Assembly: GCA_009841145.1 (NCBI GenBank)
Contig: VXMJ01000096.1
Coordinates: forward strand, 1 to 33,444
Reading direction: 5' to 3'
DNA from: Caldilineaceae bacterium SB0661_bin_34
GTDB lineage: Bacteria > Chloroflexota > Anaerolineae > Caldilineales > Caldilineaceae
DNA length: 33,444 nucleotides
The translations under genes and the position numbers were made by a program. Positions 8,834 to 16,977 of this stretch are shown here, one piece after another. The notes below the pieces were generated by a model that was given only the letters and a program-made list of their open reading frames with translations, searched no databases and was not told where the DNA came from. The stretch's first letter is position 1. Each line of letters opens with the position of its first letter.

Positions 8834-11800
8834 ATGATCATTCGCCGTATCCTGCGGCTCATGCAATCGTTGACCTTCGTGGGGACTGTCGCCGCTCTGG
8901 TGTTGTGCGCATCGTCCCTGGCCGCGTGTACCGCCTTCTTCGCCGGAGCGAATGTCAACAAGGTCGAAACCGCGGTGGAAGCCGCCGCGGCCGCGTCCCT
9001 GGACCAGGTGCCTCAAACCCTGCAACGATTCGCAGGCCAAATCACCGCCCTGGACTCGCAGCTCGAACAAGCGCGGAGTGTCGAGGCCAGTCTCCAGCCA
9101 GTCCTGCCGGCACAGACAGTTGCCGGTGTAACCGAGCAATTGCAGCAGTTGGCGGACAAGGCACAGCCGGAGGATGGCCAGACCCTCCAGTTGGACGTGC
9201 AGTTGGAGCCCGCCCTGAATCTGCTGGACTCCGCGGTGCACAGTGCCAACCAGCTCAACCAGGCATTGGATGACATCGACAGGGTCGCAAGGCTCGCACC
9301 GAACCTTTCGCGTTCGTTGAACGACCGTCCAAGCCTGGTCGAATCATTAAATTCACTACCGACTCCAGGTGGATCCAACGATGTCGATTACCTGATCGAT
9401 CCCACCCCGTATCTACAGTCCTTCGCGTTAAGTGTGGAGGCATTCCAGGACTGGACAGCGGCCCTGGGCGGTCCTTTTGCCGCTTCTGTGACCTCGGACA
9501 ACACGCCGACCCTGGATCTGGCGCCGTACATGTTGGCGGTGTTGGATTTCATGGCAGGCGCCGAAACAACCCTGGTGCAGTTCAGTGCTGCATTGACCGC
9601 GGTCCTGCAGGCCGGACAGCTGGGAACGGACATCGCCGGCGCAACCAGGATGGGAACCGAGATGGCGGAATCCCTGGCACAGTCCTTGGGGGACTTGGAT
9701 GTCCAACAGACCGACCTTGATCAGGTGGGACCGTTCCTGGAAGCCGTGCCGGTCCACGGAGCCGCACTTCTGTTGCAAGCGCAACAGGCGGCAACACGTC
9801 TGGAGACTGTCACCGGTACCGGTCAGGCACGGCAAGTGGACGTCCCGGTTGCGACTGCACTTGACATCATGGGCCGGATCGCCCGCAACAGCGGGCAGGT
9901 CGGACAAACCCGCCACCTAGTAGAAGAAACTCTCCTACTCGCTCCCGAATTGGCAGATGCCATTGGCCAACGGGAACGTGCATCCGTTGCCTTGATGCAA
10001 CTATCGGGCACCCTGGAAGACTTGAACAGGGCCTTGGTGTTGCAACCCGACCAGCAACAGGCCATCGCCCACGCAACCGCCTTGGTTCAGTCATGGGCCA
10101 TCCAGACTTCGGGCCTGTATCCCGAAGCCATTTTCGACTTCAGGGCGGTTGCCCACCTTGATCCCCGCATCGACACACTTGCGGGATTGATCAACCAAGT
10201 GGAACTGGAACTGCAGGAGCTAAGTTCCGCCTTGACCGGCTTCGACCAGGCTTTCCGGGATGCTCCCGAGTTGGCAGATGCCATCGTTTCCCAAGTTAGT
10301 GCAGGCATCAATCCGGCACTGTCCTTGGAGGCGCTGAACCTCCTGAGCCAGACACTCGTGCTGGATCCCGAACAGCAGCAGACCCTGGCCCGCACAGTCC
10401 CCTTGCTTCAGGCCTGGGTTGCCGAAGCCTCGACTCTGTTCTCCGAAGATGTCGCCACGCTGGAGCTCGAACCGCAGGTCGCCACCCTCGTCGCGTTGCT
10501 GAGCCAGGCGGAACCGCAATTGCAACAACTGGGTTCAACCTTGACCGGCGTTGATCAGGCTCGCCAGAACGTTCCTGCTCTGGCGACATTCTTCGCCTCC
10601 CAAATCGATGCAGGGATCGATCCGGCGCAGTCTTTGGGAGCGCTGAACATCCTGAACCAGGTGCTCGTGCTGGAACCCGAACAACAGCAGGCCTTGGCCC
10701 GCACAGTCCCCTTGCTTCAGGCCTGGGTTGCCGAAGTCCCGGCTCCAGCGCTGGATCTCGAACCGCAGGTCGCCGCCCTCACCGCGTTGCTGAATCAGGC
10801 GGAACCACAACTGCTACAGCTGGATTCGGCCCTGCCCGGTGTTGACCAGGCTTTGCAAGGTATTCCCGGGCTGGCCACCCTCATTGCTTCTCAAATCGAT
10901 GCCGGAATCGATCCGGCACTGTCCTTGGATGCGCTGAATTTCCTGAGCCAGATACTCGTGCTGGATCCCGAACAGCAACAGACCTTGGCCCGCACGATAT
11001 CCCTGATGGGAGCCTGGGTTGCCGAGGTCCCGACCCTGTTCCCCGAAGCCGTCGCCACCACGGCTCCTGTGTTGGATCTCGAACCGCAGGTCGCCGCCCT
11101 TGCCGCGTTGCTGAACCAGGTCGATCCGCAAGTGCAACAGTTGGATTCGGCCTTGAGCGGTGTTGACCGGGCCCTTCAAGGCACCTCCGATCTGACTGCG
11201 TACATCGCGTCCCAATTCGATGCCGGCATCGATCCGGCACTGTCCTTGGAGGGACTGAGCATCCTGCACCAGGTGCTCGTGCTGGATCCCGAACAGCAAC
11301 AAGCCTTGGCCCACACGGTCCCCTTGCTTCAGGCATGGGCCGCGGACGTCACAACCCTGTTGCCCGGTGCCGTCTCCACAATGGGCCCGGAATTGGATCT
11401 TGAACCGCAAGCCACTGCACTCGCCGGCATGTTGACCGGCACCGCACTGGGGACCCAAAGACTGAACGATGCCTTGTCCGGTGTGGACCTGGCCTTGCAG
11501 CGCACTCCCGAACTGATCGATGCCGTCGGGCAACTCAACGCGGCCGCTGACCTGCTGCTGTTCCTGGAAGCCCCCGAACTCCTGAACCGGACCTCGATAC
11601 CGGTTTCCGACCCATTCCAGGTGCTGGTCGACTCGACCGCACAGCTGGAAGAGTGGGCCAACCAACTGACCGGCTTTGTGCAGGGGGTGCCAGGTGCAGG
11701 CGCGGGCACCATCGATCTGGACCCGCAACTGGTGGCGGCCTTCGACTTCCTCGGACGCGCGCAGGCGCACATGCTGCGGCTCAACACGGCCCTGGTCCAT

Positions 11801-14800
11801 CTGGAACTCGCTGCGCAACAAGCACCGCTCCTGACCTATGCGGGATCGGGTGAAGGGGTTGCCGATCTTGTGGCAGGCCCATTGGGAACCGCCGGGCGCA
11901 CCGTTCAGGCCCTTGCCTCCGGCACCGAAGCGGTGGCAGCACTTGATTTTGGAGACGGACCGCAACCGCAGGTTGAACGTTGGAGCCAGGAACTGGTCCA
12001 GATTCTTGGCACGCCCCCCCGCCTGGTCGAGGACATTGGTCGGCAGGCCGATGAAGCCGGTTCCCTTATTGGTCCGCTGGCCGCTTCGGATCAACCACTA
12101 CAAATACAGCCCGGTCCACGGCTGGTTGGCATGTTCCGATCCATATCCGCCACCAGCGCGCTCGCACAGGGATGGGCGTATGAACTGGCAGGCAGGTATC
12201 CGGAGGCGGTGTCCGGATACAGCCAGGCACTTCACTTCAATCCGGAGCTGACATGGGCACTGAGTGCCAGAGGACGCGTCAGATGGCATCTGGGCCAACT
12301 GGCCGAAGCGTTGGCGGATCTGGATCAGGCCATTCTCCTGAATCCCCAGCTGGCCGAAGCCTACCGACTCCGCGGCCATGTGTACCGCGAGCTGGAACAG
12401 CTGGCGCAGGCGATCAGCAACTACGACGAAGCCCTGCGCCTCAGTCCCGACGATGCCGCCACACTCATTGGCCGCGGAGAACTCAACGAACAGCTTGGGT
12501 ATCCGCTGCTTGCCCTCCGCGACTTTACGCAGGCCATTCGGCTGGCCCCCCGATCTGCGATTGCCTACTACAACCGCGGCCAGGTCTTCCGGGATTTGAG
12601 CCAGGCCCAACAAGCCGTTGAGGACTTTGGCCAGGCCATCCGGTACAGACCCTTGTTTGCGCCGGCCTACAACGCACGGGGCGCGGTCCTGGAAAGCCTG
12701 CAGCGTCACCAGGAAGCCATGGACGACTTGAACGAGGCCGTACGTCTCGCCCCCGACATGGCCGATGCCTTCCACAACCGCGGCACCGTATATCTGAAAC
12801 TGGAACAGATACAGCGAGCATTGGACGACTTCAACCGGGCACTGCTACTGGACCCCGACTTTGCAGCCGCCTACAACAGCCGGGGCACGATCCTGTTGCA
12901 ACTGGGCAAGGCCATGGAAGCCCTGGCCGACTTCGACACCGCCATCCGGTTGCAGCCGGACTTCGGACCAGCGCTCCGCAACCGGGGCACGGTGTACCAG
13001 ACAACTGGCCTCCTGCAGGAAGCCGTCAGCGACTACTCGCGCGCCATCGAACTGGAACCCAACGAACCGATCACCTACATCTACCGGGCCAGCGTCTACG
13101 ACCAACTGGGCCGCCCGCGGGATGCCGTGGCCGACTTCAGTGAAGCCATTGAGCTCGATCCCAACCAGGCACCGGTCTTTTACGATCGGGGCGTTCTACA
13201 GCAGGAACTGGGACGGCTGCGGGAAGCCTTGCGCGACTTCGACCAGGCGATTCGTCTGGAGCCCGATTTCACCGTCGCCTATCACAATCGTGCAAACGTG
13301 AAGACGGGTCTGGGCAACCTGGCGGATGCCCTGGCCGACTTCACGGCAGCCATCCGCCTCGACCCCGACTTCCTGGCGGCCTATCTCAACCGGGCCCGGC
13401 TGCACCTGGAACTCCAGCGGTACGCGGAGGCAGTCAGTGACTTCGGCGAGGCCATCCGCCTCGACCCGGATCTCTTCGAGGCCCACTACCAGCGCGGCGT
13501 GATCCGCCACCTTCAGTTCGGGCAGTTGGAAGAGGCGGCAGCCGATTTCACGGAGGCCATCCGGATCAAGCCCGACCATGCCGATGCCCACAACTACCGA
13601 GGCGAAGTCCAGGCCGCCCTGGGCCACCCGGATGACGCACGGCACGACTTCGACGAGGCGTTGCAGCTCGAACCCGAACACACGGCAGCCCTGTACAACC
13701 GCGGCCTGGTGTTCCTGGAACTCGACCGCCCTCGGGATGCGCTGGATGATTTCGACGCAGTGGATCGGTTGGCTTCCGGTCAGGCCACGGTCCATCACCA
13801 CCGCGGCCAGGCCCGCGAGGCATTGGGGTTCCTCGGAGCAGCCTTGGACGACTACCACGCAGCCATCCGGCTGGATCCGGACTACACCGCGGCCTATTTC
13901 CGGAGAGGGCAAGTGCTCCAGCAGTTCGACAGGCTCGCGGAGGCACTCCAGGACTACACTGCGGCCATTCGTTTGGATCCCGAACTGACCGCCGCCTGGT
14001 TCCGTCGTTCCGAAGTCCTGACAGCCCTGGAACTGCCAGTGCCGGCTCTGAGCGACCTGGCCATGGTCATCCGTCTCGAGCCGGCCCATGTCCAGGCCTG
14101 GCTCAACCGGGGCGTTCTGCGCCAGGAGCGGGGAGACACCGCGAGAGCGCTGGCCGACTACACCGAGGCGTTGCGCCTGGATCCGGACTTGGCGGCGGCC
14201 TATCGAAACCGAAGCGCCATCCATCTTGAGAATGTCAGGCTTCCAGAAGCGCTGAGCGACCTCGATGCGTTGATCGAACTGTCACCCGAAGAAGCCACCG
14301 CCTACTACACCAGAGGCGATGTCCACAAGACGCTGGACCATCCTGAAGAAGCCTTGCAGGACTACGACCGGGCGGTTCGATTGGGGATTGAAGAGACACG
14401 CCTGTACTACAACCGGGGTGTGGTCAAGATCGTCCTTGGCCTGACCCGCGAGGCCGTGGAGGATTTCACCTCAGCCCTGCAACTGACTGCGGACCATGTC
14501 CCGGCCCTGCACAGCCGGGCCCGCGCCCAGCAGGCCCTTGGCAACCTGGAGCCAGCACTAAGCGATCTGACCGAAGTCATCCGTTTGGATCCCGCCAATG
14601 CAACAGCGTTCCACGACCGGGGCATGGTGCAACAGGGGTTGCAAATGCCCAATGCAGCCCTTGCCGACCTCGACGAAGCGGTGCGGTTGGATCCGCATAA
14701 TGCCGTCACCTTCCACAACCGGGGGTTCGTCAAGCTGTCGGTCCGCCGTTACCGGAATGCCATCGCTGACTTCACCATCGCACTGGAACTGGAACCCGAC

Positions 14801-15487
14801 TACGCCAGTGCTTTCCATGGCCGCGGCAGTGCCTGGTGGGCATTGGTGGATCACACGAAGGCCCTGGCCGACTTCAACGAGGCGATCCGGCTGAATCCCA
14901 CCGAGGCCGATGCCTTCGGCCAGCGCGGACAGGTCTTCCTGTACATGGGACTGTTTGACGAAGCCTTGGCCGATTTTGATCAGGCCATCGAACTCAATCC
15001 CGAGGCCGCCCGCACCTACTGCGATCGAGGACTGGTCTACCGCTTCCTCGGGGAATCGGAGGCGGCCCTGGCCGACTTCAACGCAACGCTGAACCTGAAG
15101 CCCAATTCATACTTTGCCCTTTACTACCGGGCCAACACCTTGCGTGACCTGGGCGAACCACTGGCCGCCCTGGACGCCTACAGCAGAGCCGTGCGGCTGA
15201 ACCCGAACTTCACCCACGCCTTCTCCCGGCGCAGTGCAACCTACAAGGAACTTGGGCAGTTGCCGCAGGCCCTGAGTGACATCGACATGGCCATCCAGCT
15301 CAATCCCGGCGATGCCAGCTATTACGGAGAACGGGGCCTCATCCGCTCCGCGTTGGGACAGACGGATCTCGCCCGCGCCGATTTCCAGGATGCCTACTGC
15401 AGATTCCAACGGGCCGGGACCAGTTCGGGAGTGGATTGGATTCGATCCTTGTCACCCGATATTGCTGCCGAAGCCGTCTGCGACTGA
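8834..15487 (+). CDS. Giant lipoprotein: tandem ~100-residue helical repeats followed by 32 TPRs
   Basis: 2217 residues. The N-terminus has a basic start, a hydrophobic stretch and a lipobox LAAC with Cys at residue 32, so the protein is probably a lipoprotein exposed outside the membrane. Residues ~340-1000 hold at least five, probably seven, units of ~97-107 residues sharing cores such as QIDAGIDPALSLDALNFL, LVLDPEQQQTLARTVPLLQA and LDLEPQVAAL. I do not recognise this repeat as a named family. Residues ~1106-2191 are 32 consecutive tetratricopeptide repeats, all 34 residues long except one of 35 (near 13500), with consensus A-A-Y-x-N-R-G-x-V, then A-L-x-D-F-x-x-A-I-R-L-D-P-D. TPR arrays form superhelical protein-binding scaffolds. 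No catalytic domain is visible. An envelope scaffold or receptor for other proteins is the most that can be inferred. It follows the LysM protein in the same direction. Confidence 0.85.
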   Translation: MIIRRILRLMQSLTFVGTVAALVLCASSLAACTAFFAGANVNKVETAVEAAAAASLDQVPQTLQRFAGQITALDSQLEQARSVEASLQPVLPAQTVAGVTEQLQQLADKAQPEDGQTLQLDVQLEPALNLLDSAVHSANQLNQALDDIDRVARLAPNLSRSLNDRPSLVESLNSLPTPGGSNDVDYLIDPTPYLQSFALSVEAFQDWTAALGGPFAASVTSDNTPTLDLAPYMLAVLDFMAGAETTLVQFSAALTAVLQAGQLGTDIAGATRMGTEMAESLAQSLGDLDVQQTDLDQVGPFLEAVPVHGAALLLQAQQAATRLETVTGTGQARQVDVPVATALDIMGRIARNSGQVGQTRHLVEETLLLAPELADAIGQRERASVALMQLSGTLEDLNRALVLQPDQQQAIAHATALVQSWAIQTSGLYPEAIFDFRAVAHLDPRIDTLAGLINQVELELQELSSALTGFDQAFRDAPELADAIVSQVSAGINPALSLEALNLLSQTLVLDPEQQQTLARTVPLLQAWVAEASTLFSEDVATLELEPQVATLVALLSQAEPQLQQLGSTLTGVDQARQNVPALATFFASQIDAGIDPAQSLGALNILNQVLVLEPEQQQALARTVPLLQAWVAEVPAPALDLEPQVAALTALLNQAEPQLLQLDSALPGVDQALQGIPGLATLIASQIDAGIDPALSLDALNFLSQILVLDPEQQQTLARTISLMGAWVAEVPTLFPEAVATTAPVLDLEPQVAALAALLNQVDPQVQQLDSALSGVDRALQGTSDLTAYIASQFDAGIDPALSLEGLSILHQVLVLDPEQQQALAHTVPLLQAWAADVTTLLPGAVSTMGPELDLEPQATALAGMLTGTALGTQRLNDALSGVDLALQRTPELIDAVGQLNAAADLLLFLEAPELLNRTSIPVSDPFQVLVDSTAQLEEWANQLTGFVQGVPGAGAGTIDLDPQLVAAFDFLGRAQAHMLRLNTALVHLELAAQQAPLLTYAGSGEGVADLVAGPLGTAGRTVQALASGTEAVAALDFGDGPQPQVERWSQELVQILGTPPRLVEDIGRQADEAGSLIGPLAASDQPLQIQPGPRLVGMFRSISATSALAQGWAYELAGRYPEAVSGYSQALHFNPELTWALSARGRVRWHLGQLAEALADLDQAILLNPQLAEAYRLRGHVYRELEQLAQAISNYDEALRLSPDDAATLIGRGELNEQLGYPLLALRDFTQAIRLAPRSAIAYYNRGQVFRDLSQAQQAVEDFGQAIRYRPLFAPAYNARGAVLESLQRHQEAMDDLNEAVRLAPDMADAFHNRGTVYLKLEQIQRALDDFNRALLLDPDFAAAYNSRGTILLQLGKAMEALADFDTAIRLQPDFGPALRNRGTVYQTTGLLQEAVSDYSRAIELEPNEPITYIYRASVYDQLGRPRDAVADFSEAIELDPNQAPVFYDRGVLQQELGRLREALRDFDQAIRLEPDFTVAYHNRANVKTGLGNLADALADFTAAIRLDPDFLAAYLNRARLHLELQRYAEAVSDFGEAIRLDPDLFEAHYQRGVIRHLQFGQLEEAAADFTEAIRIKPDHADAHNYRGEVQAALGHPDDARHDFDEALQLEPEHTAALYNRGLVFLELDRPRDALDDFDAVDRLASGQATVHHHRGQAREALGFLGAALDDYHAAIRLDPDYTAAYFRRGQVLQQFDRLAEALQDYTAAIRLDPELTAAWFRRSEVLTALELPVPALSDLAMVIRLEPAHVQAWLNRGVLRQERGDTARALADYTEALRLDPDLAAAYRNRSAIHLENVRLPEALSDLDALIELSPEEATAYYTRGDVHKTLDHPEEALQDYDRAVRLGIEETRLYYNRGVVKIVLGLTREAVEDFTSALQLTADHVPALHSRARAQQALGNLEPALSDLTEVIRLDPANATAFHDRGMVQQGLQMPNAALADLDEAVRLDPHNAVTFHNRGFVKLSVRRYRNAIADFTIALELEPDYASAFHGRGSAWWALVDHTKALADFNEAIRLNPTEADAFGQRGQVFLYMGLFDEALADFDQAIELNPEAARTYCDRGLVYRFLGESEAALADFNATLNLKPNSYFALYYRANTLRDLGEPLAALDAYSRAVRLNPNFTHAFSRRSATYKELGQLPQALSDIDMAIQLNPGDASYYGERGLIRSALGQTDLARADFQDAYCRFQRAGTSSGVDWIRSLSPDIAAEAVCD
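10178..11737 (+). repeat. Coding tandem repeat, ~291-321 bp units
   Basis: Five successive units begin near 10178, 10487, 10778, 11099 and 11420, at intervals of about 309, 291, 321 and 321 bases. The best-conserved block, GAACAGCAGCAGACC and its variants followed by TTGGCCCGCACAGTCCCC, recurs near 10370, 10680, 10970 and 11290. Identity is high at DNA level between the second to fourth copies, pointing to recent duplication or gene conversion within the lipoprotein gene. Degenerate copies extend on both sides (from ~9860 and to ~12000). Confidence 0.8.
12149..15406 (+). repeat. Coding TPR array, 32 units of 102 bp
   Basis: Protein-level tandem array of 34-residue TPRs without gaps; only one unit (near 13500, containing FGQLEE) carries an extra residue. 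Individual units differ at DNA level, so this is an older, diverged array compared with the ~100-residue repeats before it. Confidence 0.85.
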
Positions 15488-15765
15488 AATAACCAGTCAG
15501 GGTAGTCAGGGTGTGGATCTCTCGTTCCCAAGCCTCCGGACCCGTCCATCGCCACCGGCCGTGACGATGCCGGTAGGCACAACACGATGAATCTGAACCT
15601 GCCTGCGCGCCTTGGTGTACAGTTGCCGCTCCGCCAAGTCCAAGTTCCGTTTCGCCAACGAAAGAATCCGTTTTGTCACCCCGGAAAGAACATCCTCATG
15701 GTACGGAGGGTATCAGGGCTGGAGGCAGCCTGTGAACCGTGAACCTTGCACAGGCAGAGCCGTCC

Positions 15766-16098
15766 TCAGAGTTCGTCCTCCAGCGTAGCCAGCCGCTCTT
15801 CGATGGTGGCCAGGTGGATTTCCAGATCCTGAACGCCTTCGAGGATCTGGTCCCGCGTCTCCTTGAACGTCCTCTCGGTGTCTGCGATGGCCTGCTGAAG
15901 GTCGCCCACCCGTACCGCAACCTCACCCACCCGCGACGCAATTTCGGACTGACCAGCCGCCAAGTTGTCCACAGCCGCGGCCATGTCGCCCAACACCTTC
16001 AGTGCCGACCGGGTTGACTTCACTACATCCGGCACCAGCTCTGCAACCAATTCCAGGCGAGCCAGCCGCTGGTTTACGTTGTCCGACTCTTCGTACAT
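15766..16098 (-). CDS. Small coiled-coil protein, function unknown
   Basis: 110 residues with no signal peptide, membrane span or cysteine. From about residue 35 to the end it is a heptad-rich helix (VLGDMAAAVDNLAAGQSE, VGEVAVRVGDLQQAIADTE, LEIHLATIEERLATLEDEL), so it probably forms a coiled-coil oligomer. A weak GAGCGGGG lies just before the ATG. It is transcribed in the same direction as ssb, 365 bases downstream, but a strong inverted repeat separates them. I do not recognise a family. The 278 bases between its end and the giant lipoprotein gene hold nothing I can identify. Confidence 0.5.
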   Translation of the reverse strand: MYEESDNVNQRLARLELVAELVPDVVKSTRSALKVLGDMAAAVDNLAAGQSEIASRVGEVAVRVGDLQQAIADTERTFKETRDQILEGVQDLEIHLATIEERLATLEDEL

Positions 16099-16286
16099 GC
16101 CCCGCTCACTTTCAACAAGCCACGGACTTGTGGCTTCGGCACATTGTACTTAGCGACCACACCATGGGTGAAGTGTTCGCAGTCGGAGTAGTACTCCGGA
16201 CATGCACAGGCCAAACACCAATACAAGGGGCAAGGCAACCACGGCAGCAGTCGAGGTCCTCTGGTGGAGGCAATGGACCCTTCCAC

Positions 16287-16306
16287 ATCGGGTCAAATCG
16301 GGTCAA
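16287..16306. repeat. Tandem decamer ATCGGGTCAA x2
   Basis: Two adjacent perfect copies of ATCGGGTCAA (16287-16296, 16297-16306) in the gap between ssb and the coiled-coil gene. Significance unknown. Apart from this and the long inverted repeat, the 16099-16463 gap shows no gene. Confidence 0.5.
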
Positions 16307-16387
16307 GACCCTATCCGGCATTGACGCGTCAGTGTCAGAAGACCGGATTGCGTCTCCACGGTCGGTCAGTTCCGCACGACAACCGCT

Positions 16388-16430
16388 CCGGACAGTGTCC
16401 GCATCCTTCGCGGATGCGGACACTGTCCGG
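16388..16430. terminator. 19-bp perfect nested inverted repeat downstream of ssb
   Basis: CCGGACAGTGTCCGCATCC (16388-16406), loop TTCGC, then its exact complement (16412-16430). Each arm also contains its own near-perfect palindrome (GGACA-G-TGTCC left, GGACA-C-TGTCC right), so the DNA or RNA could fold as one long hairpin or two short ones. It starts 34 bases after the ssb stop on the minus strand, a typical place for a terminator, but no T-run follows on either strand. Alternatives are a protein-binding site or a mobile short repeat. Confidence 0.6.
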
Positions 16431-16463
16431 GGGGATGCAGGCCCTACGCCAAGCAAACCCGGA

Positions 16464-16952
16464 TCAGAACGGAACGTCCTGTCCATCATCGATGTCGGAA
16501 CCGGAAGCACCTCCGTCACCGGACGAACCTCCACCATCCCGGCTGCGCCAATCGTCGCCGCCTTGGTTCCCGCCTTGCCAATTGCCACCACCGGATCCGC
16601 TGTTCCAGCCACCGCCGGAGCTGCTGTCCCGACCATAGCCACCACCGGAACCTCCGCCCCAGTCGCCGCCAGCCTGATCATCGCGGCCACCCAGAAACTG
16701 CACGGTCTGGGCGCGAACATCCAACGATGCACGCGGCTGACCGTCCTGGCCCATGAAGGCATCCGACTTCACGCGGCCCGTCACCAGGACTTGGCGGCCC
16801 CTGCTCAGGTACCTGCCGCAGTTCTCGGCCTGGCGGCCAAAGACCGCAACCTTGAACCACGTGGTATCGGTCCTGCGCTCACCGGACCGGTCGGTGTATA
16901 CGTTGTTTACGGCGACATTGAAATTGCAAACCTTGTCTCCGGAAGGCATGTC
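16464..16952 (-). CDS. ssb: Single-stranded DNA-binding protein, exon 2 (codons 19-180)
   Basis: Second exon of ssb. From the intron 3' end at 16953 it reads GAC then DMPSGDKVCNFNVAVNN, the classic SSB OB-fold core, on through TTWFKVAVFGRQAENCGRYL and QVLVTGRVKSDAFMGQDG. A Gly/Ser-rich linker (residues ~115-165) follows, then the acidic tip DDGQDVPF used to dock partner proteins. SSB coats single-stranded DNA in replication, repair and recombination and is normally essential. Taken alone this exon would start at an internal ATG (16949) and lack the first OB-fold strand. Joined to exon 1 (18739-18792) it gives a complete 180-residue protein with an uninterrupted frame. Confidence 0.93.
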   Translation of the reverse strand, partial: DMPSGDKVCNFNVAVNNVYTDRSGERRTDTTWFKVAVFGRQAENCGRYLSRGRQVLVTGRVKSDAFMGQDGQPRASLDVRAQTVQFLGGRDDQAGGDWGGGSGGGYGRDSSSGGGWNSGSGGGNWQGGNQGGDDWRSRDGGGSSGDGGASGSDIDDGQDVPF

Positions 16953-16977
16953 GTAGGGTGGGCCGTCTCCGGCTGTC

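Noticed and set aside
10178..11737. Regular repeats considered as a CRISPR array
   Set aside because: Units are ~300 bases, in frame and coding; there are no short identical repeats with unique spacers anywhere in the window.
10814..12094. 426-codon minus-strand frame opposite the lipoprotein repeats
   Set aside because: Repetitive only because the sense repeats are; the plus strand holds the lipobox-to-TPR protein without interruption.
16464..16949. SSB as a complete gene starting at the ATG of exon 2 (MPSGDKVC)
   Set aside because: This would lack the first OB-fold strand, has no ribosome-binding site, and the missing residues are found exactly at the other end of the intron.
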